Assembly: GCA_001664505.1 (NCBI GenBank)
Contig: CP011806.1
Span: forward strand, 5,201,672 to 5,265,671
Source: Acidobacteria bacterium Mor1
Lineage (GTDB): Bacteria; Acidobacteriota; Polarisedimenticolia; Polarisedimenticolales; Polarisedimenticolaceae
Direction of reading: 5' to 3'
Length of the DNA stretch: 64,000 bases
Under the pieces are notes generated by a model. That model saw only the letters and a program-made list of their open reading frames with translations. It was not told the origin of the DNA and made no database searches. How positions within the stretch are numbered: the stretch's first letter is position 1; every line of letters begins with the position of its first letter. Of the stretch, positions 1 to 6,985 are shown one piece after another. Position numbers and translations under genes: made by a program.

Positions 1-752
1 AGCGGTCCGCCGCGCGCCAACCAGCCCGGACCACGCCCCGGGGACGCTTCGACGGCGCCTCGGGCGATCAGCCGTTCGTACTCCGCCGGCCGTTCTTCCC
101 GCAGTTCGTCCAGGGTCAGTTCGCCGGAGAAGATCACCGGGTCCATCGGGAACTTTTCCGGCCGCAGATGGCCGTTGAAGAAGTGCACGGTGAAGATGAA
201 CATCATCGCCAGCAGCGCTTCCTCGCTGTGGACGATCAGGGCGACGTTGAGGGTCCAACCCGGCAGGAACTCGAGAAAGAACCCGGGGAACCACATCAGA
301 AGCCCGGACAGACCGATCACTCCCATGCCCCAGAACACCGCCCAGTAGTCGAACTTCTCCCAGTAGGTGTAGCGATCGAACTGGGGTCGGGGGCCCATAC
401 CAAGGAACCAGCGGAAGTGCTGGACCATGTCGACCAGGTCCTTGGGGCGCGGCACGAAGGAGTCGGGGCCCCACAGCAGGCGCCACTCTCCCTTGCCGAA
501 GACCCGGGCGCCGACCCGGGCCAGATGGGCGAAGAACACCACGAACATCACGACCGCCGCGAAGCGGTGAAGGGCACCGGTGACGCCGTAGCCGCCGAGC
601 ATCTCGGCCAGCATCTGGGCCCAGCGCCGGTCCGCGAAGAACAGCGGGAGTCCGGTACCTGCCAGCGCCAGGAAGCTGAACATCAGCACCAGGTGCATGG
701 CGCGGTCGACCACGGTGAAGCGCTGGACGCGAATGGTGCCGGCGGGCTTCAT
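1..752 (-). CDS. Membrane cytochrome b subunit (3' end outside window)
   Basis: The frame opens with ATG at 752 and is still open at base 1, so about 250 N-terminal residues are visible and the C-terminus is missing. Four hydrophobic segments lie near residues 18-38, 60-80, 137-160 and 168-192. Histidines at 20, 62, 76, 175, 190 and 195 sit in or beside them, as expected for b-heme ligands in the formate-dehydrogenase-gamma / cytochrome b561 superfamily. The HLRPEKFPMDP stretch after the last helix is typical of this group. The ATG overlaps the stop of the upstream multiheme cytochrome (ATGA), so the two are probably co-translated. The likely role is quinol oxidation or reduction coupled to the periplasmic heme protein. 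The electron acceptor is unknown. Confidence 0.8.
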   Translation of the reverse strand, partial: MKPAGTIRVQRFTVVDRAMHLVLMFSFLALAGTGLPLFFADRRWAQMLAEMLGGYGVTGALHRFAAVVMFVVFFAHLARVGARVFGKGEWRLLWGPDSFVPRPKDLVDMVQHFRWFLGMGPRPQFDRYTYWEKFDYWAVFWGMGVIGLSGLLMWFPGFFLEFLPGWTLNVALIVHSEEALLAMMFIFTVHFFNGHLRPEKFPMDPVIFSGELTLDELREERPAEYERLIARGAVEASPGRGPGWLARGGP

Positions 753-1909
753 GAATGCCTCGCCGCGCCCCGGCGGGCGCGCAGAGAGCGGATCAGCCAC
801 AGCGTCGTATGCACGATGAAGAAGGCGAAGACGAACAGCAGCAGCCCGTCCATGAACTTCCGCGCCCAGTACGCCTGGGGATTGCGGTTCGCGTTCTCGA
901 GGTCGACATGGGGGTCGTAGCCGGCCCAGGCCAGGGTGGCTTCTTCGTGGCACTGCCGGCAGGTATCGACGATGCGGGCCTGCCCGACCCGGGAGTCGGG
1001 ATGATCGACCGCCTGGATGTCGTGTGCGCCATGGCAGTCGGAGCACATCGCCGCCCGCTCGTAGCCCAGTTGGGTGGCCTTGCCGTGGAAGCCCTCGTGG
1101 AAGGAGTCGACCTGCGACTCGTGGCACTCACCACACTGGGCGATGACCAAGCGGCGCCATCCGGGCACACCGGCGGGAAGGGTGTCGTGGGACGCATGGC
1201 AGTCGGCACAGGTCGCGCCTTCCCCGTCGCTGGCCGCGGCGGCGTGAACGCTCGATCGGTGGGCCGGCAGCAGTCCCGCGTGGCACGTCCCGCAGGTGGC
1301 GGTGACCCTGGAACGGTGCACCGGACTGTCTTCGTTCGATGCCGGCAGCGCCGCGTGGGCTCCGTGGCAGGAGACGCAACTGGGAGCCACCATCAAGCCC
1401 GCCTTCTCGAGCGCGTGGGCATGGACGCCGTCGCGAAACCGGCTCGGCTGATCGCCCATCAGCTGATGGCATTCGGCGCAGGTATCGGAAACCCGCAGGT
1501 GGTGGAGGGGCGAGAGCGGGTCGTCGACAGGCCGGATGTCGTGGGCGCCGTGACAGGCGCTGCAAGGTTGGTCCCGGTGCGAGCCCTGGAGATGTTCCGT
1601 GCCGGCCTCGGCGTGGCAGGAGGTGCAGTCGGCCGGTTCCAGGTTCTCTCCGTGCATGCCTTCGAAGGGAACCAGGTCTGCGTGGCAATCGACGCAGCCG
1701 ATTCCCATCGAGCCGTGAAGGGATTCGGAGAGCAGGTGCAGGTCCCCGGCGACGGCACCCTGGTCGCCGCTCATCCCTTCATGGCAGGCGAGGCACTCGT
1801 CATCGCCGGTGGCGTGGGCCGGTGTGGTGCTGCCGGCGAGGCACAGGAGGCTCAGGAGGCCAGCGATCATGGCCGCGGGTCTCATCGGGTACGCGCCCCG
1901 GCGGTTCAT
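749..1909 (-). CDS. Exported 11-heme c-type cytochrome with C-terminal membrane anchor
   Basis: Eleven CXXCH heme-binding motifs are spread along about 386 residues (CLACH, CVDCH, CTSCH, CSACH, CAECH, CVSCH, CGTCH, CADCH, CGECH, CSDCH, CRQCH), several followed by GAH as in the cytochrome c3/NrfB-like multiheme superfamily. The N-terminus holds a signal peptide ending near ATPAHA-type residues. One hydrophobic helix near the C-terminus (LLLFVFAFFIVHTTLWLI) anchors it in the inner membrane with a basic tail in the cytoplasm. ATG 1909 is chosen; GTG 1939 and ATG 1885 are also in frame and none has a strong ribosome site. Paired by a 4-base overlap with the cytochrome b gene, it should accept electrons from the quinone pool and pass them across the periplasm. 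The terminal partner is not visible. Confidence 0.85.
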   Translation of the reverse strand: MNRRGAYPMRPAAMIAGLLSLLCLAGSTTPAHATGDDECLACHEGMSGDQGAVAGDLHLLSESLHGSMGIGCVDCHADLVPFEGMHGENLEPADCTSCHAEAGTEHLQGSHRDQPCSACHGAHDIRPVDDPLSPLHHLRVSDTCAECHQLMGDQPSRFRDGVHAHALEKAGLMVAPSCVSCHGAHAALPASNEDSPVHRSRVTATCGTCHAGLLPAHRSSVHAAAASDGEGATCADCHASHDTLPAGVPGWRRLVIAQCGECHESQVDSFHEGFHGKATQLGYERAAMCSDCHGAHDIQAVDHPDSRVGQARIVDTCRQCHEEATLAWAGYDPHVDLENANRNPQAYWARKFMDGLLLFVFAFFIVHTTLWLIRSLRARRGAARHS

Positions 1910-1962
1910 GTTCGTCTCGATGAGAAATGCACCGGTCACCCCGTTTCTCGAAGGGGACCGTC

Positions 1963-1968
1963 ATCATA
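1963..1968 (-). promoter_or_regulatory. Candidate -10 box for the cytochrome operon
   Basis: TATGAT read on the minus strand, about 53 bases before ATG 1909. No convincing -35 box is seen. It could serve the multiheme cytochrome and cytochrome b pair. Confidence 0.35.
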
Positions 1969-2034
1969 CGAACGTGGGGCGGGCGGTGAGAGGCGGAAAG
2001 GGGACCGATCGGGGCGGGTTGCAGGCCGCCGGCG

Positions 2035-2325
2035 CTACTCCAGGTCGAAGGGATTGCGCGGCTTTTGCTTCTTGTCCTTCTTGGCCTTCTCCTTGGCCTC
2101 CTCGAACTTCTTGTCCAGCACCTCGTCGAGGCGCTTGGTCTGATCGAAGGCCTTGTCGAAGGCGTCCTGGCGGCGCTTGGCGCCGGCCTGGAGATCCTGC
2201 CAGGCGTCGTCGAAGCTCTTGGCGTCGCCGCGGGGCTTTTCGTGGGACAGCACATCGCCGTGCTCCCGGTCGACCACGATGTTGGCGCCGCAGCAGGGGC
2301 AGTCGATCTTGAAGTTCTCAGCCAT
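2035..2325 (-). CDS. Small CPCC-motif protein with charged tail
   Basis: A 96-residue protein of unknown function. The first 20 residues contain CPCCGANIVVD, a knuckle-like cysteine pair preceded by FKIDC, resembling half of a zinc ribbon. The rest is highly charged and predicted helical, rich in Lys, Asp and Glu, with a long KKDKKQK run near the end. No signal peptide is present, so it should be cytoplasmic. It stands alone, with its own -10 box TAGAAT six bases before the ATG and no Shine-Dalgarno sequence, which predicts a leaderless mRNA. I do not recognise a specific role; metal or nucleic-acid binding are possible. Confidence 0.75.
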   Translation of the reverse strand: MAENFKIDCPCCGANIVVDREHGDVLSHEKPRGDAKSFDDAWQDLQAGAKRRQDAFDKAFDQTKRLDEVLDKKFEEAKEKAKKDKKQKPRNPFDLE

Positions 2326-2331
2326 GCCCCG

Positions 2332-2337
2332 ATTCTA
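2332..2337 (-). promoter_or_regulatory. Leaderless-type -10 box (TAGAAT, 6 bases before ATG 2325)
   Basis: TAGAAT on the minus strand, spacer of six bases, then ATG. The expected transcription start falls on the start codon. A weak -35-like TGGCCA lies 17 bases upstream of the box. Confidence 0.6.
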
Positions 2338-2377
2338 GGCTGAGCCGGTCTCCCTGGCCAGGGGGAAGCCCCCGGAG

Positions 2378-2704
2378 CTACTCGGAATGGGTGTCGCCGC
2401 TGCCCGGACGAAGCCGGACTACCGTGGCACCCCATCCGCCCCGTTCTCCGGGTGCATCGCGGAAGTCCGCCACCGCCGGATGGCCGGCCAGCAGTTTGCG
2501 CACGATCTCCCGCTGGACCCCGATACCGCGGCCGTGAATGACCCGTACCTCGCGGTAGCCCTTCTCCACCGCGGCTTCCAGATAGGACTCGACGACGTCT
2601 TTGGTCTCCTTGGGCCGGAACGGATGGAGATCGATGAAGTCCTCGATCGGCATCTCGATCTCGTCGGGGACCTCGAAATAGTCGTCCTCGGGAGTGTCGC
2701 TCAT
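2378..2704 (-). CDS. Smr-domain protein
   Basis: This 108-residue protein is essentially one Smr (small MutS-related) domain with a short acidic N-terminus. The diagnostic DLHPFRP motif lies near residues 25-31, the HGRGIGVQR motif near 58-66, and the closing GGWGATVVRL strand near 89-98. Smr domains bind or nick branched DNA or RNA in several families. Stand-alone short versions such as this are widespread and mostly uncharacterised. It is the last gene of a three-gene operon and its ATG overlaps the stop of the anti-sigma gene (ATGA), so it is probably made together with the sigma/anti-sigma pair. Why an Smr protein belongs to that unit is unclear. Confidence 0.85.
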   Translation of the reverse strand: MSDTPEDDYFEVPDEIEMPIEDFIDLHPFRPKETKDVVESYLEAAVEKGYREVRVIHGRGIGVQREIVRKLLAGHPAVADFRDAPGERGGWGATVVRLRPGSGDTHSE

Positions 2705-3936
2705 GGCTCCAGGACCTCTACGTGCTGCACCCGGCGATCGACCTCGATGGCGCAGCCATGCAGCGCATCACCGGGACTCAGGAGGACCAGGGTGAGCCGG
2801 TCTCCTTCGAGGCGTTCGACCACACCGTCGCAATCCAGCGGAGGGGTGCGCGGCCCGAGCAGCACCACGGAGTGGGTCGAGAAATCGACGCTCCAGTCGT
2901 CCCAGGCCAGCGCCTTCCAGGTCTCCTCGTCCTGGATCAGCCGCACCTCGCCGGCCACGGCGACGCCTGCGGGAAGTGGCGTTCGGCCCATGATCTCCTC
3001 GACCACGCCCTGAATGTAGCCGAGGTCATTCATCCGGGCGGCCTTCTCTCTTGCCTCTGCTTCCTTGTCCGACCGCGTGACCACCGGCTGGGCGGAAGAC
3101 GCCATCCCGGGTGTCCTGAGATTTCGGAACCGGTCCCGATTCAGACTCTCGACCAGCTCGTCGGAGGTTTCGGTTACCTCGTCGGATTCACTGGCCGCGG
3201 CGCCGCTTGCTGCCGCGGCGTTTCCGTCGGTGACCGGTGCCTGCCGGGGTTCCGCGATTTTCGCCGCGTCCTGTTTCTTCTCATCGGCCCCCGCCTGTTG
3301 GGCCGTGAGTTCCTTCGCGCCAAAGGCCTCCTGCTCGGCCATTGCGGCCTGAGTCCTCTTTCGCGGTGCGGCGGCCGTGGGGGCCGGCTCGTCGGCCGGT
3401 TCCGGAGCGACGGGAGGCGACGGTTTCGAGGAGGTCTCACGTTTCTCGAGGGCCCTGCCCGGCGCTTGTTCGCCGGCGCGCAACTCGGCATCGTCCGAGG
3501 GGGTGGTGTCGCTGTCGGCGAAGCTTTCGCTCCGGTCGGCCGCGGCGGATTCGCCGCTGAAGGCGGAAGCTTCCGAGGCGGTCGGTACCGGGGCGTTGCC
3601 TTCCAGGATATTCGTCAACTGCGGATAGAACAGCACACCCACCAGCAGCAGCGAGGCCGCGACGCCTGCGAACTGCCAGGTGGGGAAACCACGAGCCGCG
3701 ACCTTCCGCCGTGGGCTCCGGCTTTGCTCGAAGCGTTCCCGCGCCCGGGCGTGGAACCCGGCCGGGAGCGCCGCATCGGATCGCAACGCATCGCCGGCGG
3801 CCTGCAGCTCGCGGACACGAGCACGCAAGCCTGCATCCCCCTCGAGCTGCTGCTCGAAGGCCGCCCGTTCCCCGGTGTCCATCCGGCCGTCCAGGTAGTC
3901 CTGGATGCGGTTTTCGATGTCCTGGCGGTCGCTCAT
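2701..3936 (-). CDS. Membrane anti-sigma factor with PrcB-like C-terminal domain
   Basis: Layout of the 411 residues: a cytoplasmic helical N-terminus (1-80) of anti-sigma type, beginning with a YLDGRMDTGERAAFEQQL pattern but lacking the HxxxCxxC zinc ligands; one membrane helix (about 88-107); a long low-complexity linker rich in Ala, Glu, Ser and Pro (110-270); and a compact C-terminal domain (about 315-411). The last part resembles PrcB-type protease-complex domains (an EETWKAL helix, then VDFSTHSVVLLG strands) and has two cysteines that could pair in the periplasm. It sits directly after the ECF sigma gene with a 4-base overlap, the classic order. The likely job is to hold the sigma factor at the membrane until a periplasmic signal arrives. 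The PrcB match is by eye only. Confidence 0.78.
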   Translation of the reverse strand: MSDRQDIENRIQDYLDGRMDTGERAAFEQQLEGDAGLRARVRELQAAGDALRSDAALPAGFHARARERFEQSRSPRRKVAARGFPTWQFAGVAASLLLVGVLFYPQLTNILEGNAPVPTASEASAFSGESAAADRSESFADSDTTPSDDAELRAGEQAPGRALEKRETSSKPSPPVAPEPADEPAPTAAAPRKRTQAAMAEQEAFGAKELTAQQAGADEKKQDAAKIAEPRQAPVTDGNAAAASGAAASESDEVTETSDELVESLNRDRFRNLRTPGMASSAQPVVTRSDKEAEAREKAARMNDLGYIQGVVEEIMGRTPLPAGVAVAGEVRLIQDEETWKALAWDDWSVDFSTHSVVLLGPRTPPLDCDGVVERLEGDRLTLVLLSPGDALHGCAIEVDRRVQHVEVLEP

Positions 3937-4568
3937 ACGTTCTCGATCTCGATCAGGCGCCTCAGGTCGTCGCGAGCTCGCGCCAATCGCGAGCGCACCG
4001 TGCCTACCGGCACCTCGGTCATCTCGGCAATTTCCTCGTAGGAGAGCTCCTCGACCTCTCTCAACAGCAACGTCCAGCGCCGAGTCGGCTCCAGCCGGGC
4101 TACGGCGCGCCTCACCGCCTCGGCCCGGTCTCCTTCCTCCAGCGCTTCCTGCACCGAGGGCCCGGGATCGGCGAAGGCGGTCTCGAGGGTGGGGCCCTCT
4201 TCTTCGTCATCTCCCTTGCGCCCCCGAAACCAGTCGACGATTTTCGAGCGCGACCGGGAGCGCAGCCGGTTCTTCCATAGGTTGCCCAGCGCCCGGACCA
4301 GGTAGGTCGATACCTTGGCTCGACCCTCCAGCCCCTGGAGCTTGGGCAAGGCCCGGACCAGGGTCTCCTGGGCCAGATCCTCGGCGTCGGCCGGATTTCC
4401 GGTCAGCCTCAGCGCCAGCCGGTAGAGCCGCGGAGCCTCCCGCCGGGCCACCTCCTCGAAGGCGTCGGGATCTCCCCGGCGGATCCGGGCCAGGAGCTCG
4501 GCGGTCGGCTCCTCGCCGACGTCGGAATGGACACCGTCGGCGGCGTTCGGTTCCCGTCTCGGGCTCAT
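3933..4568 (-). CDS. ECF-type RNA polymerase sigma factor
   Basis: A 211-residue sigma-70 family protein with only regions 2 and 4, the hallmark of extracytoplasmic-function sigma factors. Region 2 includes NPADAEDLAQETLVRALPKL (about residues 57-76), the conserved DAEDLxQE core-binding and -10 recognition segment. Region 4 includes LSYEEIAEMTEVPVGTVRSR (about 174-193), a helix-turn-helix for the -35 element. The ATG at 4568 is chosen because everything upstream in this frame is translated repeat and low-complexity sequence. A GATAAT -10-like box lies at 4596-4601. The next gene encodes its probable membrane anti-sigma partner. The target promoters cannot be told from this window. Confidence 0.92.
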   Translation of the reverse strand: MSPRREPNAADGVHSDVGEEPTAELLARIRRGDPDAFEEVARREAPRLYRLALRLTGNPADAEDLAQETLVRALPKLQGLEGRAKVSTYLVRALGNLWKNRLRSRSRSKIVDWFRGRKGDDEEEGPTLETAFADPGPSVQEALEEGDRAEAVRRAVARLEPTRRWTLLLREVEELSYEEIAEMTEVPVGTVRSRLARARDDLRRLIEIENV

Positions 4569-4657
4569 TTCCGGGTTTTCCGCATCGCAGGCCCCATTAT
4601 CCCACCGTTTTTGCCTGTTTTTCCCACTCACCCCTCCCCGGCACATCGGGTCCTGCC

Positions 4658-4740
4658 CCAGGGGCCTGCCCTGAGCGGCCTGCCCTGAGCGAGCGCAGCG
4701 AGCCGCAGGGAGCCGAAGGGAGCGCAGCGAGTCGAAGGGT
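4658..4740. repeat. GAGCG/AGCGCAGCGAG repeat mosaic with inverted symmetry
   Basis: Between the divergent sigma and foldase genes, the segment contains two copies of CCTGCCCTGAGCG, then GAGCGCAGCGAG, a GGGAGCCGAAGGGAGCG variant, and a second AGCGCAGCGAGTCGAAGGG. Reverse complements such as CTTCGACTCGCTGCGCT can fold back on the CTGAGCGAGCGCAGCGAG part. Short intergenic repeats built from this alphabet are common in many unrelated bacteria. The mosaic ends exactly where the -35 box of the downstream promoter begins. No second copy was noticed elsewhere in the window. Confidence 0.65.
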
Positions 4741-4769
4741 TTGATGGCAGTTGATAACGGCCGTAAAAT
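4741..4769 (+). promoter_or_regulatory. Sigma-70-type promoter of the SurA-like gene
   Basis: TTGATG at 4741-4746 and TAAAAT at 4764-4769 are separated by exactly 17 bases, the best classical promoter in the window. Transcription would start near 4776 and give a leader of about 45 bases before ATG 4821. Confidence 0.65.
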
Positions 4770-4820
4770 GGCGGACTTTGGTACGGACTCCAAAGCCTTT
4801 CAACCTGTTCGGAGATGGTG

Positions 4821-5915
4821 ATGTATCGACCCACCCGCGCGACTCGATCCTGCTCGACCCTTGCCCTGCTGCTGACGGCGGCACTTCTGGCCGGCTGCGG
4901 CGGCTCCGGCGGGCAAGCTCCCGAGGAAAACCCCTTCGCGGGTATGGACGACGACATGCCCAGTGCCGAGGACATGGTCAAGCCGGTGGCCGAGGTCAAC
5001 GGTGTGCCGATCCTCGCCCGCCAGGTTTGGATCTTCTCCGAACTGGAAAAGATGAAGTGGATCGCCAACGGTCAGACCTTCGATGAGAACGCCGAGATCG
5101 GGCTTCGCCGCCTGGCCCTGCGCATGATCATCGACGACGAGCTGATGATCCAGGCCGCCAAGGCGGAATCGCTGGAGCCGACTCCCGAACTGATCGAGCA
5201 GCGGCTTCAGGACATGCGCGCCAATTTCGGTTCCGAGGCCGAGTACGATCAGTACCTGGAGCGGGCCAACCTGACCCAGGAGCAGATCGAAGAGGAGACC
5301 CGCCGGCGGGTGCTCTCCAGCGTCTGGGCTGCCGCGGTGCAGTCCCAGGTGCAGGTCGACGAGAAACAGATCAAGGCCTACTACGAAGAAAAGAAGTGGG
5401 AGCAGTTCAAGCAGCCCGAGCAGGTGCGGGTCGCGTTCATCATGACCGCGGCCGGTCCGGCCGACCCGCCGGAGAGGCGCGAGGCGGCCAAGGCCAAGAT
5501 CGAGGCGGCCAAGGCCTTGCTCGACGACGGCCAGCCCTTCCCCCGAATCGCCCGTCAGATGTCCGAGGACGCCCAGACGGCACCCAACGGAGGGGACCTC
5601 GGCTTCCATGTGCGTGGGGGCAGCCTGCTCAAGGAGTTCGAGGACCTCGCCTTCAACATGGAGAAGGGGGAGCTGAGCCCGATCTTCGAGACCCTTCACG
5701 GCTACAACATCCTGACCGTGGTCTCGAAGCGTGAAGAGCGGGTGCTGCCCTACGACGAGGTGCGTCCCACGCTGCTTTCCGCCGCGGGGCAGGTCGAGGC
5801 CAACCGGGTGCTCAACGAGAAGATCACGGTGCTGCGGGACGAGGCGGAGATCAAGTACCTCGACGACGAACTGGCGCCGCAGCCGGACTCGGCCCAACCG
5901 GCGTCCAACGGCTAG
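4821..5915 (+). CDS. SurA-like peptidyl-prolyl isomerase lipoprotein
   Basis: A 364-residue exported protein. The signal peptide ends in the lipobox LLAGC, so it is predicted to be lipid-anchored. An N-terminal SurA/trigger-like helical region follows, containing GVPILARQVW and RMIIDDELMIQAAKAE (about residues 55-115). A parvulin-type PpiC domain lies at about 205-300 with FPRIARQMSEDAQTAPNGGDLGF-like sequence and LKEFEDLAFNMEKGELS, the conserved core of that fold. It should assist folding of outer-membrane or periplasmic proteins. ATG 4821 is preferred to ATG 4815 because GGAG at 4811-4814 is correctly spaced only for 4821. It is monocistronic, with its own promoter at 4741-4769. Confidence 0.85.
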   Translation: MYRPTRATRSCSTLALLLTAALLAGCGGSGGQAPEENPFAGMDDDMPSAEDMVKPVAEVNGVPILARQVWIFSELEKMKWIANGQTFDENAEIGLRRLALRMIIDDELMIQAAKAESLEPTPELIEQRLQDMRANFGSEAEYDQYLERANLTQEQIEEETRRRVLSSVWAAAVQSQVQVDEKQIKAYYEEKKWEQFKQPEQVRVAFIMTAAGPADPPERREAAKAKIEAAKALLDDGQPFPRIARQMSEDAQTAPNGGDLGFHVRGGSLLKEFEDLAFNMEKGELSPIFETLHGYNILTVVSKREERVLPYDEVRPTLLSAAGQVEANRVLNEKITVLRDEAEIKYLDDELAPQPDSAQPASNG

Positions 5916-5936
5916 TCCGGGAGGGGACCGATCCGG

Positions 5937-6908
5937 TCAGCGGCTTCCGGCGCTACCGGGGTCGACCTGGAAGTCCTTGATCGACGGCTTGAAGAACTTG
6001 TAGGCGTCGTAGGAGCGGGTCGAGGCCTTGACCAGCAGCCGGCTGGTCGGGCTGGTTGCGCGGAAGGTGTCGTAGCGGACCTCGGTCGGGAAGGTCAGCT
6101 CGTCCTTGCGCATGCGGAACTGCACCTTCGAGCGGTAGCCCAGCGGCCGCGGTCCCAGCTTGAAGCCGATCAGGTTGAACGACTGCGCCCAGCGGTCGTA
6201 CATCTCCTTGATCCGCTCGTCCTGGGCCCGGGGCTGGGCCTGGATCTGGATCGGCGTGAAGGTTGCCGCGTCCACCGTGACGATGCCCTCCCACTGGCGG
6301 ATGTCGTCCCCGTCGGTGAACCCCAGCGTGCCGCGGAACTGGATCTCCCGCACCCAGTCGAACCCGTCGAAGCGGTCTCCCATGTCCCGGTAGCTGAAGT
6401 AGGGCTGGTGGAAGTCGCTGAACAGGAAGACCCAGGCGTAGGCCGGGGGGAACGGTTCCTTGTCCTCCGACTCGCTGCGGCTCAGTCCGCCGCTGCGTCT
6501 GACCCGTTGGCGCACTTCGCGGATCGATCCGTTGTCTTCCCGCACCAGGATGTAGCCGTAGCGGCGGATCTGTTCGTTCTCGGCCTCGCCGGCCCGGTTG
6601 TAGTTGGCGAGCCGGGCGGATTCGACGCAGTCGAAGCGGGTCGCATAGGCGGCATACTGCCTGGCCTTGTCGGCCAGCTTGGTCAGGACATCCTCTTCCA
6701 GCCCCCAGGGCGCGTCGCTTTCGGGAATCAGCCGCTCGGTGCGTGGTTTGGGAGTCGGCACCGGCTTCGAGGGGAGCGGGGGTGGCGGCGCGATGTCGGG
6801 GGGTGCGACCGGATCGATCGGCACCACCTGGGCGTCGAGGGTCGTCAGCGCCAGGGCGCCGAGGGCGAGTGCTGCCAGGGTGCGGTAGAGGGGGGCTGCT
6901 CTGAACAC
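5937..6908 (-). CDS. Exported protein of unknown function
   Basis: 323 residues starting at GTG 6908. A signal peptide (RTLAALALGALALTTLDAQ) is followed by a proline-rich linker (IAPPPPLPSKPVPTPKP, about residues 40-57) and a globular region. The latter has alternating strand-like segments and a dense aromatic patch (YAWVFLFSDFHQPYFSYRDM). The later half, with EIQFRGTLGF, DAATFTPIQIQAQP and PTEVRYDTFRAT, resembles the strand pattern of periplasmic outer-membrane-lipoprotein-sorting-like proteins, but I cannot assign it. It converges with the SurA-like gene and diverges from the glycan operon. TAGAAT six bases before the GTG predicts a leaderless mRNA. Confidence 0.7.
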   Translation of the reverse strand: MFRAAPLYRTLAALALGALALTTLDAQVVPIDPVAPPDIAPPPPLPSKPVPTPKPRTERLIPESDAPWGLEEDVLTKLADKARQYAAYATRFDCVESARLANYNRAGEAENEQIRRYGYILVREDNGSIREVRQRVRRSGGLSRSESEDKEPFPPAYAWVFLFSDFHQPYFSYRDMGDRFDGFDWVREIQFRGTLGFTDGDDIRQWEGIVTVDAATFTPIQIQAQPRAQDERIKEMYDRWAQSFNLIGFKLGPRPLGYRSKVQFRMRKDELTFPTEVRYDTFRATSPTSRLLVKASTRSYDAYKFFKPSIKDFQVDPGSAGSR

Positions 6909-6914
6909 GGCGAT

Positions 6915-6920
6915 ATTCTA
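6915..6920 (-). promoter_or_regulatory. Leaderless-type -10 box (TAGAAT, 6 bases before GTG 6908)
   Basis: TAGAAT on the minus strand with a six-base spacer to GTG. A 4-of-6 -35-like GTGCCA lies 17 bases further upstream. No Shine-Dalgarno sequence. Confidence 0.6.
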
Positions 6921-6973
6921 CCCGGAAGCGAGAACCCTGGCACCTGATTGGTTCGGACCGCCGCCTTCCCCTT

Positions 6974-6979
6974 TATGAT
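6974..6979 (+). promoter_or_regulatory. Leaderless-type -10 box (TATGAT, 6 bases before GTG 6986)
   Basis: TATGAT, spacer GAGCCG, then GTG 6986. It heads the glycan operon. TTGGTT about 20 bases upstream is a possible but badly spaced -35 box. Confidence 0.55.
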
Positions 6980-6985
6980 GAGCCG

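Noticed and set aside
5916-5936. GACCG-ATC-CGGTC palindrome between the convergent SurA-like and unknown genes as a terminator
   Set aside because: The stem is only five pairs and no T-run follows on either strand.
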